From Siphonodentalium dalli (taxonomy: Eukaryota; Mollusca; Scaphopoda; Gadilida; Siphonodentaliidae): 64,000 bases of DNA. Below, one piece after another: positions 22,201 to 32,950 of this stretch. The notes beneath the pieces were generated by a model, which searched no databases, was not told the DNA's origin, and saw only the letters and a list, made by a program, of their open reading frames with translations. The position numbers and the translations under genes were made by a program. Every line of letters begins with the position of its first letter. Positions within the stretch are counted from its first letter, which is position 1. The stretch lies in NCBI GenBank assembly GCA_032622095.1, contig CP136067.1, positions 193,962,052 through 194,026,051 on the forward strand. Direction: 5' to 3'.

Positions 22201-23771
22201 GCGAAGTTACCTAATTTCACTAATCTGACGTATATGTCAGAATGAAAAATTTCTGACACTGCGAGTCAGTGAGAAAAACTGAAACAAAACTAAATTTATA
22301 AAGCAAATCAAAGATTTAGATATAATTAGCTTAGTTAATTAATTATACCATTATTAATTTGAATTATTTAATTCATGCGATGATATGAAATGATGCGAGC
22401 TCACGGTATTGTACGACAAAAAGATTGAAATGTCAAGCGACAAGTGGGCAAGTCAGAATGTAGGTCGGGGAAAGTCGGTATGGGCAAGATACCGTGACCA
22501 ATATTATTGGCCAACTGACTGGACGACACTAAACTTACCGTCTTATGTTATCTGCGACTACTGAACACAACACAAAAACACCGAAGCAGAATGAAGAATG
22601 TCGAACAACAACGCTGATGGAAAACAAGCTGAAACTACCATTTTCACAAATGCCAGCTTAAACACTACCGTGATGATGCAAAAATTATTTGCATCCAAAA
22701 TGCCAACACAAATGATGCACTAAGTTAAGTATGCATCCGCAGAAAGCGATTAAATTTACACAACCAGAAAACACGGAATGTTTGGAAAATTTCAAATATT
22801 TTCCAACAAGTCCGGCTTTGGAAAAATATCACTTAATCAGCAGTGTGATTCTGGCACATGAGAAATTTGACAAAGTGGCCCGACACTTTTTATTGTCAAT
22901 TTTGGCTACTCAATCAAATACAACATTTTTCACATGCTATGAGCCTCAAAATAAATTACCAGTATCTTAGCTAGTCTATAGTTTGCATGAAAACAACTTA
23001 CACTTACAAAAATTACTGGCACTGATGAAAAACAATGACAAAATCGTCCGGATTTGCTCACGTTGAGATGTCAACAAAAAGCCATGTGTCAATGTTTACA
23101 ACGCAAAACCGGAAGTTCTATTTATGTGTAGGGTTTACCAAACAGAGCACTTTATTGAGCGTTGAAGAAAACAGACACTGCTTTGAATAAGAAATAGAAC
23201 GCTCTTTATACACGACACACGTTAGTTATAAGATTATACAGGCACATTTGACAGCATGACTGGGGTCACGTCACCAAAGTTGCATACACAAGCTCACAAC
23301 CCTAAATAAACTAATTAAGCTATTGATGATGCATGGCTCAAATCAGAATGAACAGAAGTGCATATAAACAAAACAAGTGTGCATATAAATAAACAATGGG
23401 CATTTTGAGAATAATTGACATCAGATCCCAATTGAATGTGAATTGTTTACAATTTAGCACGTCACAGTTTGTGATTCTACACACTGTAGTATTTGTCTAC
23501 GAATCTAGGTCATCACTCCATCGATGCGCGACTTGGTCAAGCGATAATTGAATAGCACAATAGTTTGCCTACACACTGCACTGGATCAAACAATCACTGA
23601 ACGAATAGATCACACGGGCGACACATTGTTGTTACTGCGTGCGCGTCCTCAGTTGACAGGTTGGGATTTCCCAGTTTCCAGCAACAGTTATCTTTGGGCT
23701 GGTTTACCAGTTCCACTTAAACTAACACAACTTCTTCGAATTTCCAAGAGTTCTGGAAGCCACTGCCATTA
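22201..23771 (-). other. Gypsy 5' leader, non-coding
   Basis: No ORF of note on the minus strand between the primer-binding region and the polyprotein. The leader (21604-23788) is about 2.2 kb, long for this group, and the place where a separate gag frame would be expected. Confidence 0.45.
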
Positions 23772-23788
23772 CCACGGTGAGCGCCAAA
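23772..23788 (-). other. Gypsy primer-binding site
   Basis: Next to the 5' LTR the minus strand reads TTTGGCGCTCACCGTGG. TGG would pair with the CCA end of a tRNA. The tRNA identity was not determined. Confidence 0.55.
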
Positions 23789-24834
23789 TGTCATAGGGTT
23801 ACTATGGGTCCATTTATATTATTAAATGTCCTTGAGCCTTTGACATTAAATTTATAAAGTTAGCCTTGGCAGTATGGGCTCCGTCAATGAATTCTCAGTG
23901 TTGGTGGGCAGGGTCTATGGAAAGTTCATATTACCTTTTGTATGTCTTCATATATCATTTATTCATTTATCTTTCACAAGAATATTATCATCATCTCCAT
24001 CAACACGTACAATCGAACATCATCCAGACTGGCATAGTCTGATAATACATCAACGTAGATATAGAATATTATATCATAGGCCCTGCAACCAAATGCAAAG
24101 ATATTACCATTTGCATGATAAGCACGCATATGTGCATACACAAATATATGTTAAAGGAACTTGAGGAGTTCCTGAAAATACAAGATATGCCAGATATCCA
24201 ATCTATATCTATTTAATTGAGATATCTACAAACTGGCATCTCAGGTTATCGGGAGATAACCTCACAAAAGTAATCACATTAAAATATAATTAAAATAGGA
24301 AATATACTTTATGTCAAAATGGACAAACTCTATGCTGAACTACTTGAAGACAAAAGTATTTATAAAAACATGATTATAACGATAAAATATAGAAACTGTG
24401 AACATACCAGTTCAATGAGACATAGGCCACTATGTCAGGATCTGTATACAACGATAGTCTAAACAACTTGACGACATCTTGACGACAAAATAAACTAAGA
24501 CTTTAAGACAATAACTTTCCGAAGACAACTTTACTTTCTGATCAACTAATCTAAAACCCCGCGAAACTGTTTAACCTTTGACAACTTTACGCGCGACCAT
24601 GTGTCATCCAATCAGCTGCGCGCTTACCTGTACTAATTGACGTAGCAGTACTAGAGCGTTTAGCATTGGGCTGAAGTGACAGTGATAAGACAGGGACGGA
24701 TCGAATACAGCAAAGTTGAGAGGGTAAACGGGATGTCGTAAATACCGGTGATATGGATGAATATGTTAGCTGCTAGTTGTCAGTATTAACTTGTATTAGT
24801 TGTATATAAACTAGGGCTAAATTACACCGTCACA
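23789..24834 (-). repeat. Gypsy 5' LTR
   Basis: In element orientation this is the upstream LTR, where transcription should start. It has the same length and boundaries as 14528-15573. TATA-like stretches are present but not assigned. Confidence 0.93.
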
Positions 24835-24981
24835 CTATGATGTTGGTGGTTTCTACTGAACCGCTAATATAATTATAATGGTGCCGCAGCAGGGCAAACT
24901 GACATTGTTAAGAAAATGTACGTTATTTTTGATATAAAGTGGTCGCTTTCGCGGTGTTTGTATAATCTGAAGGAATTTTCT

Positions 24982-25713
24982 TTTAGAATGCAGCGCTTAC
25001 CGCACACCACGTCACGAGCTCATAGACTTTATGACGACACAGTTTAGAATGCAGCGCTTACCGCACACCACGTCACGAGCTCATAGACTTTATGACGACA
25101 CAGTTTAGAATGCAGCGCTTACCGCACACCACGTCACGAGCTCATAGACTTTATGACGACACAGTTTAGAATGCAGCGCTTACCGCACACCACGTCACGA
25201 GCTCATAGACTTTATGACGACACAGTTTAGAATGCAGCGCTTACCGCACACCACGTCACGAGCTCATAGACTTTATGACGACACAGTTTAGAATGCAGCG
25301 CTTACCGCACACCACGTCTCGAGCTCATAGACTTTATGACGACACAGTTTAGAATGCAGCGCTTACCGCACACCACGTCACGAGCTCATAGACTTTATGA
25401 CGACACAGTTTAGAATGCAGCGCTTACCGCACACCACGTCTCGAGCTCATAGACTTTATGACGACACAGTTTAGAATGCAGCGCTTACCGCACACCACGT
25501 CTCGAGCTCATAGACTTTATGACGACACAGTTTAGAATGCAGCGCTTACCGCACACCACGTCACGAGCTCATAGACTTTATGACGACACAGTTTAGAATG
25601 CAGCGCTTACCGCACACCACGTCACGAGCTCATAGACTTTATGACGACACAGTTTAGAATGCAGCGCTTACCGCACACCACGTCTCGAGCTCATAGACTT
25701 TATGACGACACAG
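24982..25713. repeat. 61-bp tandem array, exactly 12 units
   Basis: 12 x 61 bp = 732 bp. The unit begins TTTAGAATGCAGCGCTTACC and ends TGACGACACAG. Units differ mainly at one position (GTCACGAG or GTCTCGAG, mixed along the array). The last unit continues in frame into the LINE C-terminal sequence, so the array is an amplified piece of coding sequence. Since 61 is not a multiple of 3, only the last unit keeps the frame. Confidence 0.9.
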
Positions 25714-26010
25714 TTCCCAGACTTTGAAAGCATGACCGAGACTGAACAGCTTGTCAAAATCTTATCCAACAATATTTCAAATACATGCACTTCAATTTGT
25801 CATATGATCCGAAGATTATTCTCTGAACGCGATGATAAGCGTATTCATAAATCAATGAATAAGTGTAGACTAGACGATCCAATGCACAATCAGCTTTACC
25901 GATGTTATACATTATCTTATATTAATATAATTTATTATACTGTTCAATACACAAAGTACAATTATATATATATGTTATTAACTTATTATGTATGCATACT
26001 GTCATTTTGA
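25654..26010 (+). pseudogene. LINE ORF2 C-terminal remnant
   Basis: From the last 61-bp unit the frame reads CSAYRTPRHELIDFM, then TTQFPDFESMTETEQLVKIL, and ends at 26010. This is the same C-terminal pattern as the remnant at 1338-1640 (C-x-x-Y-x-x-x-R; then an acidic helix followed by K-x-x-x-I-L). No RT is left upstream. The sequence after about 25930 becomes low-complexity AT and is probably 3' UTR. Confidence 0.6.
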
Positions 26011-26206
26011 GGTTTTGGCAATTGAACTTATCTCTTAAAAAAAGCCAGTGTCTGTAATAAACAGTCAGGAATTGTCAGATTGTTCAAAACATTTCAACAA
26101 TGGCTGTGCTGCACGGTGCGTGTAAAACGACACGAATAGCCACCTTGATTACGGTCGGTTTGCAGCAACCACAACAACAACAACAACAACAACCACACCC
26201 ATTATT

Positions 26207-27293
26207 AAAGGTACTCAATCCGATCAGATGGTCGGCCCCATATCACCAAGATACAACAACAACATTTCTTCAAAATAGGCTTTAGTTATCAGAATCGATT
26301 ACTTACAACAAAATACTGCTAACCGCTGTCAATTATGGTATCAAATTTCCCAAAACGTGTTATTTATCAACATTTTGTTCAACGAAATATCGCCGTATTA
26401 TCACTTGAGTATTCACGAAATTTTGCCGTATTACCACTTGTTTTTAGAGTTATCCATCTTCATCCGCAATTTTGACCGAGACCATCCGTATGACGGCGTG
26501 TTTCTGGGCCACAAACAATTGAAATAACAAACTTCAAAACTCGATATCTGATCAACTCCGAGCGTTGATGGATGGGTTCCTCGACTCGAATCAAATATTT
26601 TTTTTTTACCCCCGAAGCTTAATAAATAGTGATTTAGGAGCGTTAATAAATAGTGATTTAGGAGCGTTAATAAATTAGTGATTTAGGAGCGTTAATAAAT
26701 AGTGATTTAGGAGCGTTAATAAATAGTGATTTAGGAGCGTTAATAAATAGTGATTTAGGAGCGATAATAAATAGTGATTTAGGAGCGTTAATAAATAGTG
26801 ATTTAGGAGCGTTAATAAATAGTGATTTAGGAGCGTTAAATAGTGATTTAGGAGCGTTAAATAGTGATTTAGGAGCGTTAATAAATAGTGATTTATGAGC
26901 GTTAATAAATAGTGATTTAGGAGCGTTAATAAATAGTGATTTAGGAGCGTTAATAAATAGTGATTTAGGAGCGTTAATAAATAGTGATTTAGGAGCGTTA
27001 ATAAATAATGATTTAGGAGCGTTAATAAATAGTGATTTAGGAGCGTTAAATAGTGATTTAGGAGCGTTAAATAGTGATTTAGGAGCGTTAATAAATAGTG
27101 ATTTAGGAGCGTTAAATAGTGATTTAGGAGCGTTAATAAATAGTGATTTAGGAGCGTTAAATCGTGATTTAGGAGCGTTAATAAATATTGATTTAGGAGC
27201 GTTAAATAGTGATTTAGGAGCGTTAATAAATAGTGATTTAGGAGCGTTAATAAATAGTGATTTAGGAGCGTTAAATCGTATTGAGTACTTTTA
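26207..27293. repeat. Foldback element (MITE-5) with internal minisatellite
   Basis: The ends are inverse: TTAAAGGTACTCAATCCGATC at 26205 and GATT..CGTATTGAGTACTTTTAAA at 27275-27293. 26207-26625 aligns, inverted, with 58873-59301. The other copy lacks the expanded array. A CAA microsatellite lies just outside (26166-26191). Confidence 0.7.
26625..27277. repeat. 24-bp minisatellite (21/24-bp units)
   Basis: About 28 units of AATAAATAGTGATTTAGGAG CGTT, some shortened by 3 bp (AAATAGTG..). The related element at 58864-59301 carries one equivalent (AATAGTAATATAGGAGCGTC), so the array grew after the copies separated. Confidence 0.85.
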
Positions 27294-27431
27294 AAGATAG
27301 TGTTTCTCTTCAGATTGACGATTTCCTTTCACGAGTGGTGAATGCTTCCTAGCAAGTGTTATATATATATTCTGGGGAATAATATAATATATATGAACCG
27401 AGGACATCTGCCCAGAAAAAACTATCAATTG
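27294..27431. other. Spacer before element C, with target site
   Basis: Unique AT-rich sequence. Its last 6 bp, CAATTG (27426-27431), are repeated at 36848-36853 on the far side of the palindromic element. Confidence 0.6.
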
Positions 27432-27660
27432 AGAAGAATAGGGGTCTCCTTAGTGTCACATCTAAAAATAGAATTTGTGGGTCTAAAATTTGTTGTACTA
27501 AAATATTCCCAAAATATCAAAACCCCAAAAAAATTTCAAAACTTCCAAAATTTATTTTTTCCAAAAAATTTCAAAACTTCCAAAAATTTTCAAAATCCCC
27601 AAATTTCAAAAAAAGAAAAAATTTCAAAACCCTCAAAATTATTTCTCTAAAAAAAAAGTT
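27432..27660. repeat. Element C outer terminal region, left
   Basis: The terminal AGAAGAATAGGGG is followed by ATCTAAAAATAGAATTTGTG and a run of AAAACTTCAAAAATTTC-type units to about 27655. The mirror copy is 36610-36847. The segment from ATCTAAAAATAG through TACTAAAATATTCCC also occurs near the centre (31870-31922 and 32288-32350), so terminal sequence has been re-used inside. Confidence 0.65.
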
Positions 27661-27839
27661 TAAATAAAAAATTTATAACGAGTTTTCGGTTTCTGATAAT
27701 CTCGATATTAAAATGTCGAATGTTAAATTATTTGCGCGTAATATCTTTCGTTATTTTTTTTGTTCAACCAATGTTTCAATGTATTTATTAATCGATGTTT
27801 AGAAAATAGCTTTATTGGACATTGTGACCATCGATATGA

Positions 27840-28064
27840 ATGCATACATTCCAGTGTTTATCGGACGCAGTTCATACATATATAATTGTCATACCTGAAA
27901 ATAGACACCATTACTCTTACATAAATAATAAAGAGCGTTTATTCTTTACACTCTCTACCCCAGATGAAGTTATTGAGTATATGACAGGTGTGTATTATCG
28001 TGAATTATTGGAAGTATTGAGATGTACTATGTTGAATCACGAGTGGACGAAAAGGGTAATGTGA
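27840..28064 (+). CDS. Small ORF in element C left arm (74 aa), unknown
   Basis: 74 codons starting MHTFQCLSDAVHTYIIVIPE; contains F-F-T-L-S-T-P-D-E-V-I-E-Y. An identical frame but for the last residue lies at 36207-36431. It reads towards the centre, opposite to the main ORFs. No family is recognised. Conservation between arms may only reflect the palindrome. Confidence 0.25.
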   Translation: MHTFQCLSDAVHTYIIVIPENRHHYSYINNKERLFFTLSTPDEVIEYMTGVYYRELLEVLRCTMLNHEWTKRVM

Positions 28065-28439
28065 AATTACAACCCCCAGAATGAATTGTCATATTCGATG
28101 GAACATATTTTCAAGTAATCACACACGACATTGTGGGTAACAATGTGTCTTTCACACCTTGCTTTACCAAATGAATTCTATTATATTCCCGTTCACAGTT
28201 ATATGCCATTCAGAAAACATATCGATTTAATGTCTGAGCAGAATTAGTTGTTTAACTGGTTAGTATCAATTAAGGTTGATAAACTGTGTCATTGTTAGCA
28301 TTAACACGATAATTAGTTATCCAAAACATGCATACATATTACGTCAGGTCGTGAGACACTCAATTATAGAAATTGCTTCGGTGTCATTGTTATAACAACA
28401 TTACGTAATAACCACTTATCACTCCATTCACACTTACGC

Positions 28440-28945
28440 TTTGGACATTTTATCAGTTTATCACGTGATCACTAAATGTGGCAATCGGGTATCCACCGAT
28501 GCCTGCAATATATTATTTATAATAATTGGACTCATTGATCTCACGTGAATAATACTCTTAGTTGTTCCAATAAAATAGTTATCAAATTCGATCACCAATA
28601 GATTTGACTGTGGAATGTAATGACCTTTAACTTATTTATCGATCTAAAGGGACACTCATTATGAATGAATGTTAACAATACAAGCGCACGAATGAAGAGC
28701 GTTGAACATATACGAAATTACTACACGAATGAATTGAACCTTGAAATTTATATTTCACATCTTACCAACAACAGCTACAGACATAATCATAGTATTATAC
28801 TGTCTTGCATGTACACACGCTATGACATCATTAAAGGCGGACAATCCACTCACGGTGTGACAACAGATACGGACATAGGCATAGTGTTATACAGTCTTCT
28901 ATGTACCCACGCTATGACACCATTAACGTACATTGGATGTTAGGT
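28440..28945. repeat. Duplicated block within element C left arm
   Basis: 28445-28650 (GGACATTTTATCAGTTTATC..) recurs at 29700-29908. 28646-28945 (AAAGGGACACTCATTATGAA..) recurs at 30304-30590, with a shorter third version at 30075-30235. Each arm therefore contains its own direct duplications. The mirror copies are at 33650-34500 and 35328-35830. Confidence 0.7.
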
Positions 28946-28971
28946 CTATGACTCTTGAGTATGCACCAATC

Positions 28972-29390
28972 AATGAGCAAATGAGCAAAAAAATTAGCAA
29001 ATGAGCAAGCAAATGAGCAAGAAAATGAGCAAATGAGCAAGAAAATGAGCAAATGAGCAATAAAAATGAGCAAATGAGCAAAAAAATGAGCAAATGAGCA
29101 AGAAAATGAGCAAATGAGCAAGAAAATGAGCAAATGAGCAAGAAAATGAGCAAATGAGCAAATGAGCAAGAAAATGAGCAAAAAAATGAGCAAATGAGCA
29201 AAAAAATGAGCAAATGAGCAAGAAAATGAGTAAATGAGCAAGAAAATGAGCAAATGAGCAATAAAAATGAGCAAATGAGCAAAAAAATGAGCAAATGAGC
29301 AAAAAAATGAGCAAATGAGCAATAAAAATGAGCAAATGAGCAAAAAAATGAGCAAATGAGCAAAAAAATGAGCAAATGAGCAAAAAAATG
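28972..29390. repeat. GAGCAAAT minisatellite, left arm
   Basis: Alternating GAGCAAATGAGCAAAAAAAT and GAGCAAGAAAAT units. It reads open in all minus frames because the units lack stops. The mirror copy is at 34845-35300. Three long ORFs over it are products of the repeat, not genes. Confidence 0.85.
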
Positions 29391-30724
29391 TAATTCTGCT
29401 GTGGTTAAGCAGTCCATTATTTAGGGCATACCTGTATGTAGGCCTATCAGTGGATGAATAGTCTGCCGGAGAAGTACTGTGTAGACAGGTCTTGTCGGTA
29501 AGAGAGTCAGACGAGAAGTGAAGGCTCGGCTATTAAAACATAGTAATGCGATAGCGAACATCAAACGAGTCTGCGCACGCATATCTGTCAAAAGGATACA
29601 ATAGCAGTCATTGGTCAATTTATCCCCGGTGTCAGCTCAGTACCCAATCGGGACGAAGCCGAAGGTCAACTCATTTTTTTTTGCTCATTATAGTACGTCA
29701 CTTGGACATTTTATCAGTTTATCACGTGATCACTAAATGTGGCAATCGGGTATCCACCGATGCCTGCAATTTATTATTTATAATAATTGGACTCATTGAT
29801 CTCACGTAAATAATACTCTTAGTTGTTCCAATAAAATAGTTATCAAATTCGATCACCAATAGATTTGACTGTGGAATATAATGACCTTTAACTTATTTAT
29901 CGATCTATGTTAGAACATGGTCTTAACAAAAAACTTGACCATAACAAAAATGACCTTACATTTATGCATGAATCTAATTAGACCATACGTAAATATTGTC
30001 AGCTTATCGTCTGATGAGCAAATCCGATGTTTATCAAAAATAGTACAACTTCCAGTTGGTAATTACTCTTACGAATGAAGAGCGTTGAACATATACGAAA
30101 TTACTACACGAATGAACTGAAATTTATATTTTCACATCTTACCAACAACAGATACAGACATAGTCATAGTGTTATACTATCTTACATGTACCCATGCTAT
30201 GACATCATTCGAAGGGGCAATACACTCCAGGAGTTAAAGTGACACGAAACAAGGGACGTGATGTAATATTGGTGTTTGAATCTTAAAGGAACACAAGACA
30301 CTCTAAAGGGACACTCATTATGAATGAATGTTAACAATACAAGCGCACGAATGAAGAGCGTTGAACATATACAAAATTACTACACGAATGAATTGAACCT
30401 TGAAATTTATATTTCACATCTTACCAACAACAGCTACAGGCATTATCATAGGGTTATACTGTCTTGCATATACACACGCTATGACATCATTAAAGGCGGA
30501 CAATCCACTCACGGTGTGACAACAGATACAGACATAGGCATAGTGTTATACAGTCTTATATGTACCAATGCTATGACATAATTAAAGGGGGATAATACAC
30601 GCACGGTGTGGAATGTTAAAGTGACACGCGGTAAGGGACGTGATGTAATATTGGTGAAACCCCCTCCCCACTTATAGATATATAACGAAGACGAGAATAA
30701 CATGTTGATGAAGTTTATTGAAAT

Positions 30725-31294
30725 TTAATCATTGTCTGAATCTTCGACCGTTAGATTTACTTTGAAGAGTTTCTTGAATTTTCTCATCGCTTCATCTGCA
30801 GCCCATTCATTATTATATCCGTGTTTGGTCAGTTTGACCATTTTCTTCATGATCATGGTATGTATGCGTGATGTTTTCAATCGATACTGGTATTCTATTA
30901 ATCGTCTATAACTTTTGAGAAACAGAGCAAACTCTGTGTCGATGGTATCCTCTTTTCCCGACATGCTCTCATCTCCCGAAATGCTCTCTTCTTCTTTCAC
31001 ATCATTGGTGACGCGTTTCATCATACTTTTGAATGTGTCCATCTCGTTGACACATCGCGCAGCTTTCTTAAGACCGAATACCGTTCTACTACCGACGACA
31101 TTACCATCTTCTGAATCTGATAGCGTTCCCCGTTCATCTTCATCTGAATCTAGAACCGCTTCGTCAGATTCATCGGTATCTTCTCCGAAGAGAGTTGGTT
31201 TTGTCTCGGACATAACTCCGTGTTTAATCTGTTTATGTCTTTGTAGATTGTAGTTCGTCGATAAAATAATGCCACATAAATCACACCCGTGCAT
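30725..31294 (-). CDS. C2H2 zinc-finger protein, element C left arm (189 aa)
   Basis: The N-terminus is one C2H2 finger (C4-x2-C7-x12-H20-x4-H25; MHGCDLCGIILSTNYNLQRH). An acidic Ser/Asp-rich linker follows (about 40-65), then a helical C-terminal domain (about 125-180: LKSYRRLIEYQYRLKTSRIH ... MKKMVKLTKHGY). The same order (finger, acidic linker, helical domain with K-Y/L-F motifs) is found in the second half of the element B ORF, which makes them one family. It starts within the end of the preceding 64-codon ORF. Nucleic-acid binding is likely from the finger; the role is unknown. The twin copy is at 32937-33506. Confidence 0.6.
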   Translation of the reverse strand: MHGCDLCGIILSTNYNLQRHKQIKHGVMSETKPTLFGEDTDESDEAVLDSDEDERGTLSDSEDGNVVGSRTVFGLKKAARCVNEMDTFKSMMKRVTNDVKEEESISGDESMSGKEDTIDTEFALFLKSYRRLIEYQYRLKTSRIHTMIMKKMVKLTKHGYNNEWAADEAMRKFKKLFKVNLTVEDSDND

Positions 31295-31475
31295 TATCGC
31301 GAATTATTGGAAGAACCATCACTCTTATAAGTAGCGATAAAAAGAGAGAATAAGGTGTGGTATACAACCGTCGCGCTAAGAGTACGTTTGTCCCGGGGCT
31401 AGGGTATAGATATTTGACCGCCGGTGATTCAATTAATGCCAATTTATCAGTATGGTACTCTATGTATTCATTCAT
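31281..31475 (-). CDS. 64-aa ORF between two overlapping ORFs, left arm
   Basis: Starts MNEYIEYHTDKLALIESPAV. Its ATG overlaps the stop of the upstream poly-Q ORF (ATGA), and its end overlaps the start of the zinc-finger ORF by 14 bp. The tight packing is virus-like. It contains a hydrophobic stretch (YSLFLSLLIRVMVLPII), possibly a membrane segment. No family is recognised. Twin at 32756-32950. Confidence 0.35.
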   Translation of the reverse strand: MNEYIEYHTDKLALIESPAVKYLYPSPGTNVLLARRLYTTPYSLFLSLLIRVMVLPIIRDNARV

Positions 31476-31789
31476 GATTTGGCTAATCGTATGACACTGG
31501 TCTTTTTCATTTTCTTCTTATTATTAGACAAACCTCCAACAGACACTCTCTTGCTGGTTTGTTTGGACGCTTTACGTGTGTTTGTCAACTTATTTGCTGC
31601 AACTTCGGCCTTAGCCATTTCAATCGCTTGAGCGATGGGTGTCACCACGTTAATATGTGGTTTTAGAACGTCTTCTTCACTATCACTAGTTTTAGTTCTG
31701 TCAATAAAGTATCGACCCTGATTATCTGGTATTAACTTCCCATCAACCATATCTCTGAAATGTTTTCTCCACATTTCAAGATCTGCTGG

Positions 31790-31823
<34 letters not shown>

Positions 31824-31948
31824 AGCGGAGGTAGCATCACCAAATTACCCTCGGGGGACCTCATTCTGTCATCTAAAAATAGAATCTTTGGGTCTAAAAT
31901 TGGTTGTACTAAAATATTCCCAAAAACCCAAAACTTCAAAAATTTCAA
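31472..31948 (-). CDS. Poly-Q protein of element C, left arm (about 158 aa)
   Basis: A run of 11 Gln is followed by a charged domain (LEMWRKHFRDMVDGKLIPDN), a middle motif I-N-V-V-T-P-I-A-Q-A-I-E-M-A-K-A-E-V, and a basic C-terminus (about 20 Lys/Arg in the last 45 residues) that could bind DNA. The start is uncertain: the first 33 codons overlap the terminal-type repeat and a MITE-2-like segment, so translation may begin at the Met before RSPEG or later. The twin at 32274-32759 has 14 Gln. Function unknown. Confidence 0.5.
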
Positions 31949-32102
31949 AAAACTTCAAAAATTTCAAAAAACTTCAAAAATTTCAAAAACTTCAAAAATT
32001 TCAAAAATTTCAAAAACTTCAAAAATTTCAAAAAACTTCAAAAATTTCAAAAACTTCAAAAATAAGACCCCGGCGGCGGCGGCATTGCGGTATTTTACTG
32101 CG
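31910..32102. repeat. CTTCAAAAATTTC repeats and inner arm end, left
   Basis: Tandem AAAAACTTCAAAAATTTC units lead into AATAAGACCCCGGCGGCGGC, the inner end of the left arm. The same repeat type is found in element B (51625-51780 and 53580-53725), linking the two elements. Confidence 0.65.
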
Positions 32103-32151
32103 GGGATCCACCGGCGGCGGACCCCGGCGGCGGCGGCGGCGGTGGCACCGC
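32103..32151. other. Central loop of element C
   Basis: GC-rich CCG/CGG repeat sequence between the arms, unlike the AT-rich arms. It is the only part without a mirror copy. Its position is the symmetry point of the 9.4-kb palindrome. Confidence 0.7.
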
Positions 32152-32273
32152 CGCCGCAGTAAAATACCGCAATGCCGCCGCCGCCGCCGGGGTCTTATTT
32201 TTGAAGTTTTTGAATTTTTTGAAATTTTGAAGTTTTTGAAATGTTTGAAGTTTTTTTAAATTTTTGAAGTTTT

Positions 32274-32398
32274 TTGAAATTTTTGAAGTTTTGGGTTTTT
32301 GGGAATATTTTAGTACAACCAATTTTAGACCCAAAGATTCTATTTTTAGATGACAGAATGAGGTCCCCCGAGGGTAATTTGGTGATGCTACCTCCGCT

Positions 32399-32441
<43 letters not shown>

Positions 32442-32759
32442 CCAGCAGATCTTGAAATGTGGAGAAAACATTTCAGAGATATGGTTGATGGGAAGTTAAT
32501 ACCAGATAATCAGGGTCGATACTTTATTGACAGAACTAAAACTAGTGATAGTGAAGAAGACGTTCTAAAACCACATATTAACGTGGTGACACCCATCGCT
32601 CAAGCGATTGAAATGGCTAAGGCCGAAGTTGCAGCAAATAAGTTGACAAACACACGTAAAGCGTCCAAACAAACCAGCAAGAGAGTGTCTGTTGGAGGTT
32701 TGTCTAATAATAAGAAGAAAATGAAAAAGACCAGTGTCATACGATTAGCCAAATCATGA
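32274..32759 (+). CDS. Poly-Q protein of element C, right arm (about 161 aa)
   Basis: The mirror copy of 31472-31948 with 14 rather than 11 CAA codons and otherwise the same protein. It reads outwards from the centre. The CAA difference shows the arms are not a copied assembly of one sequence. Confidence 0.5.
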
Positions 32760-32950
32760 ATGAATACATAGAGTACCATACTGATAAATTGGCATTAATT
32801 GAATCACCGGCGGTCAAATATCTATACCCTAGCCCCGGGACGAACGTACTCTTAGCGCGACGGTTGTATACCACACCTTATTCTCTCTTTTTATCGCTAC
32901 TTATAAGAGTGATGGTTCTTCCAATAATTCGCGATAATGCACGGGTGTGA
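32756..32950 (+). CDS. 64-aa ORF, right arm
   Basis: Mirror copy of 31281-31475, unchanged in protein sequence, with the same ATGA overlap upstream and 14-bp overlap downstream. Confidence 0.35.
   Translation: MNEYIEYHTDKLALIESPAVKYLYPSPGTNVLLARRLYTTPYSLFLSLLIRVMVLPIIRDNARV

Larger units (their letters stand above)
14528..24834 (-). mobile_element. Ty3/Gypsy LTR retrotransposon, intact-looking
   Basis: The element is 10,307 bp with direct LTRs of the same length (1046 bp) that I could not tell apart by eye. LTRs start TG and end CA. A 4-bp target duplication, CTAT, lies at 14524-14527 and 24835-24838. The polyprotein frame (16606-21603) is uninterrupted. These points suggest a very recent insertion. 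It lies antisense in intron 1 of the GLYAT-like gene. Confidence 0.93.

Noticed and set aside
28912-29417. Three overlapping minus ORFs of 129-164 aa (and plus twins at 34814-35348)
   Set aside because: They lie over the GAGCAAAT minisatellite, which lacks stops in several frames. The proteins are only repeats of the same few residues.
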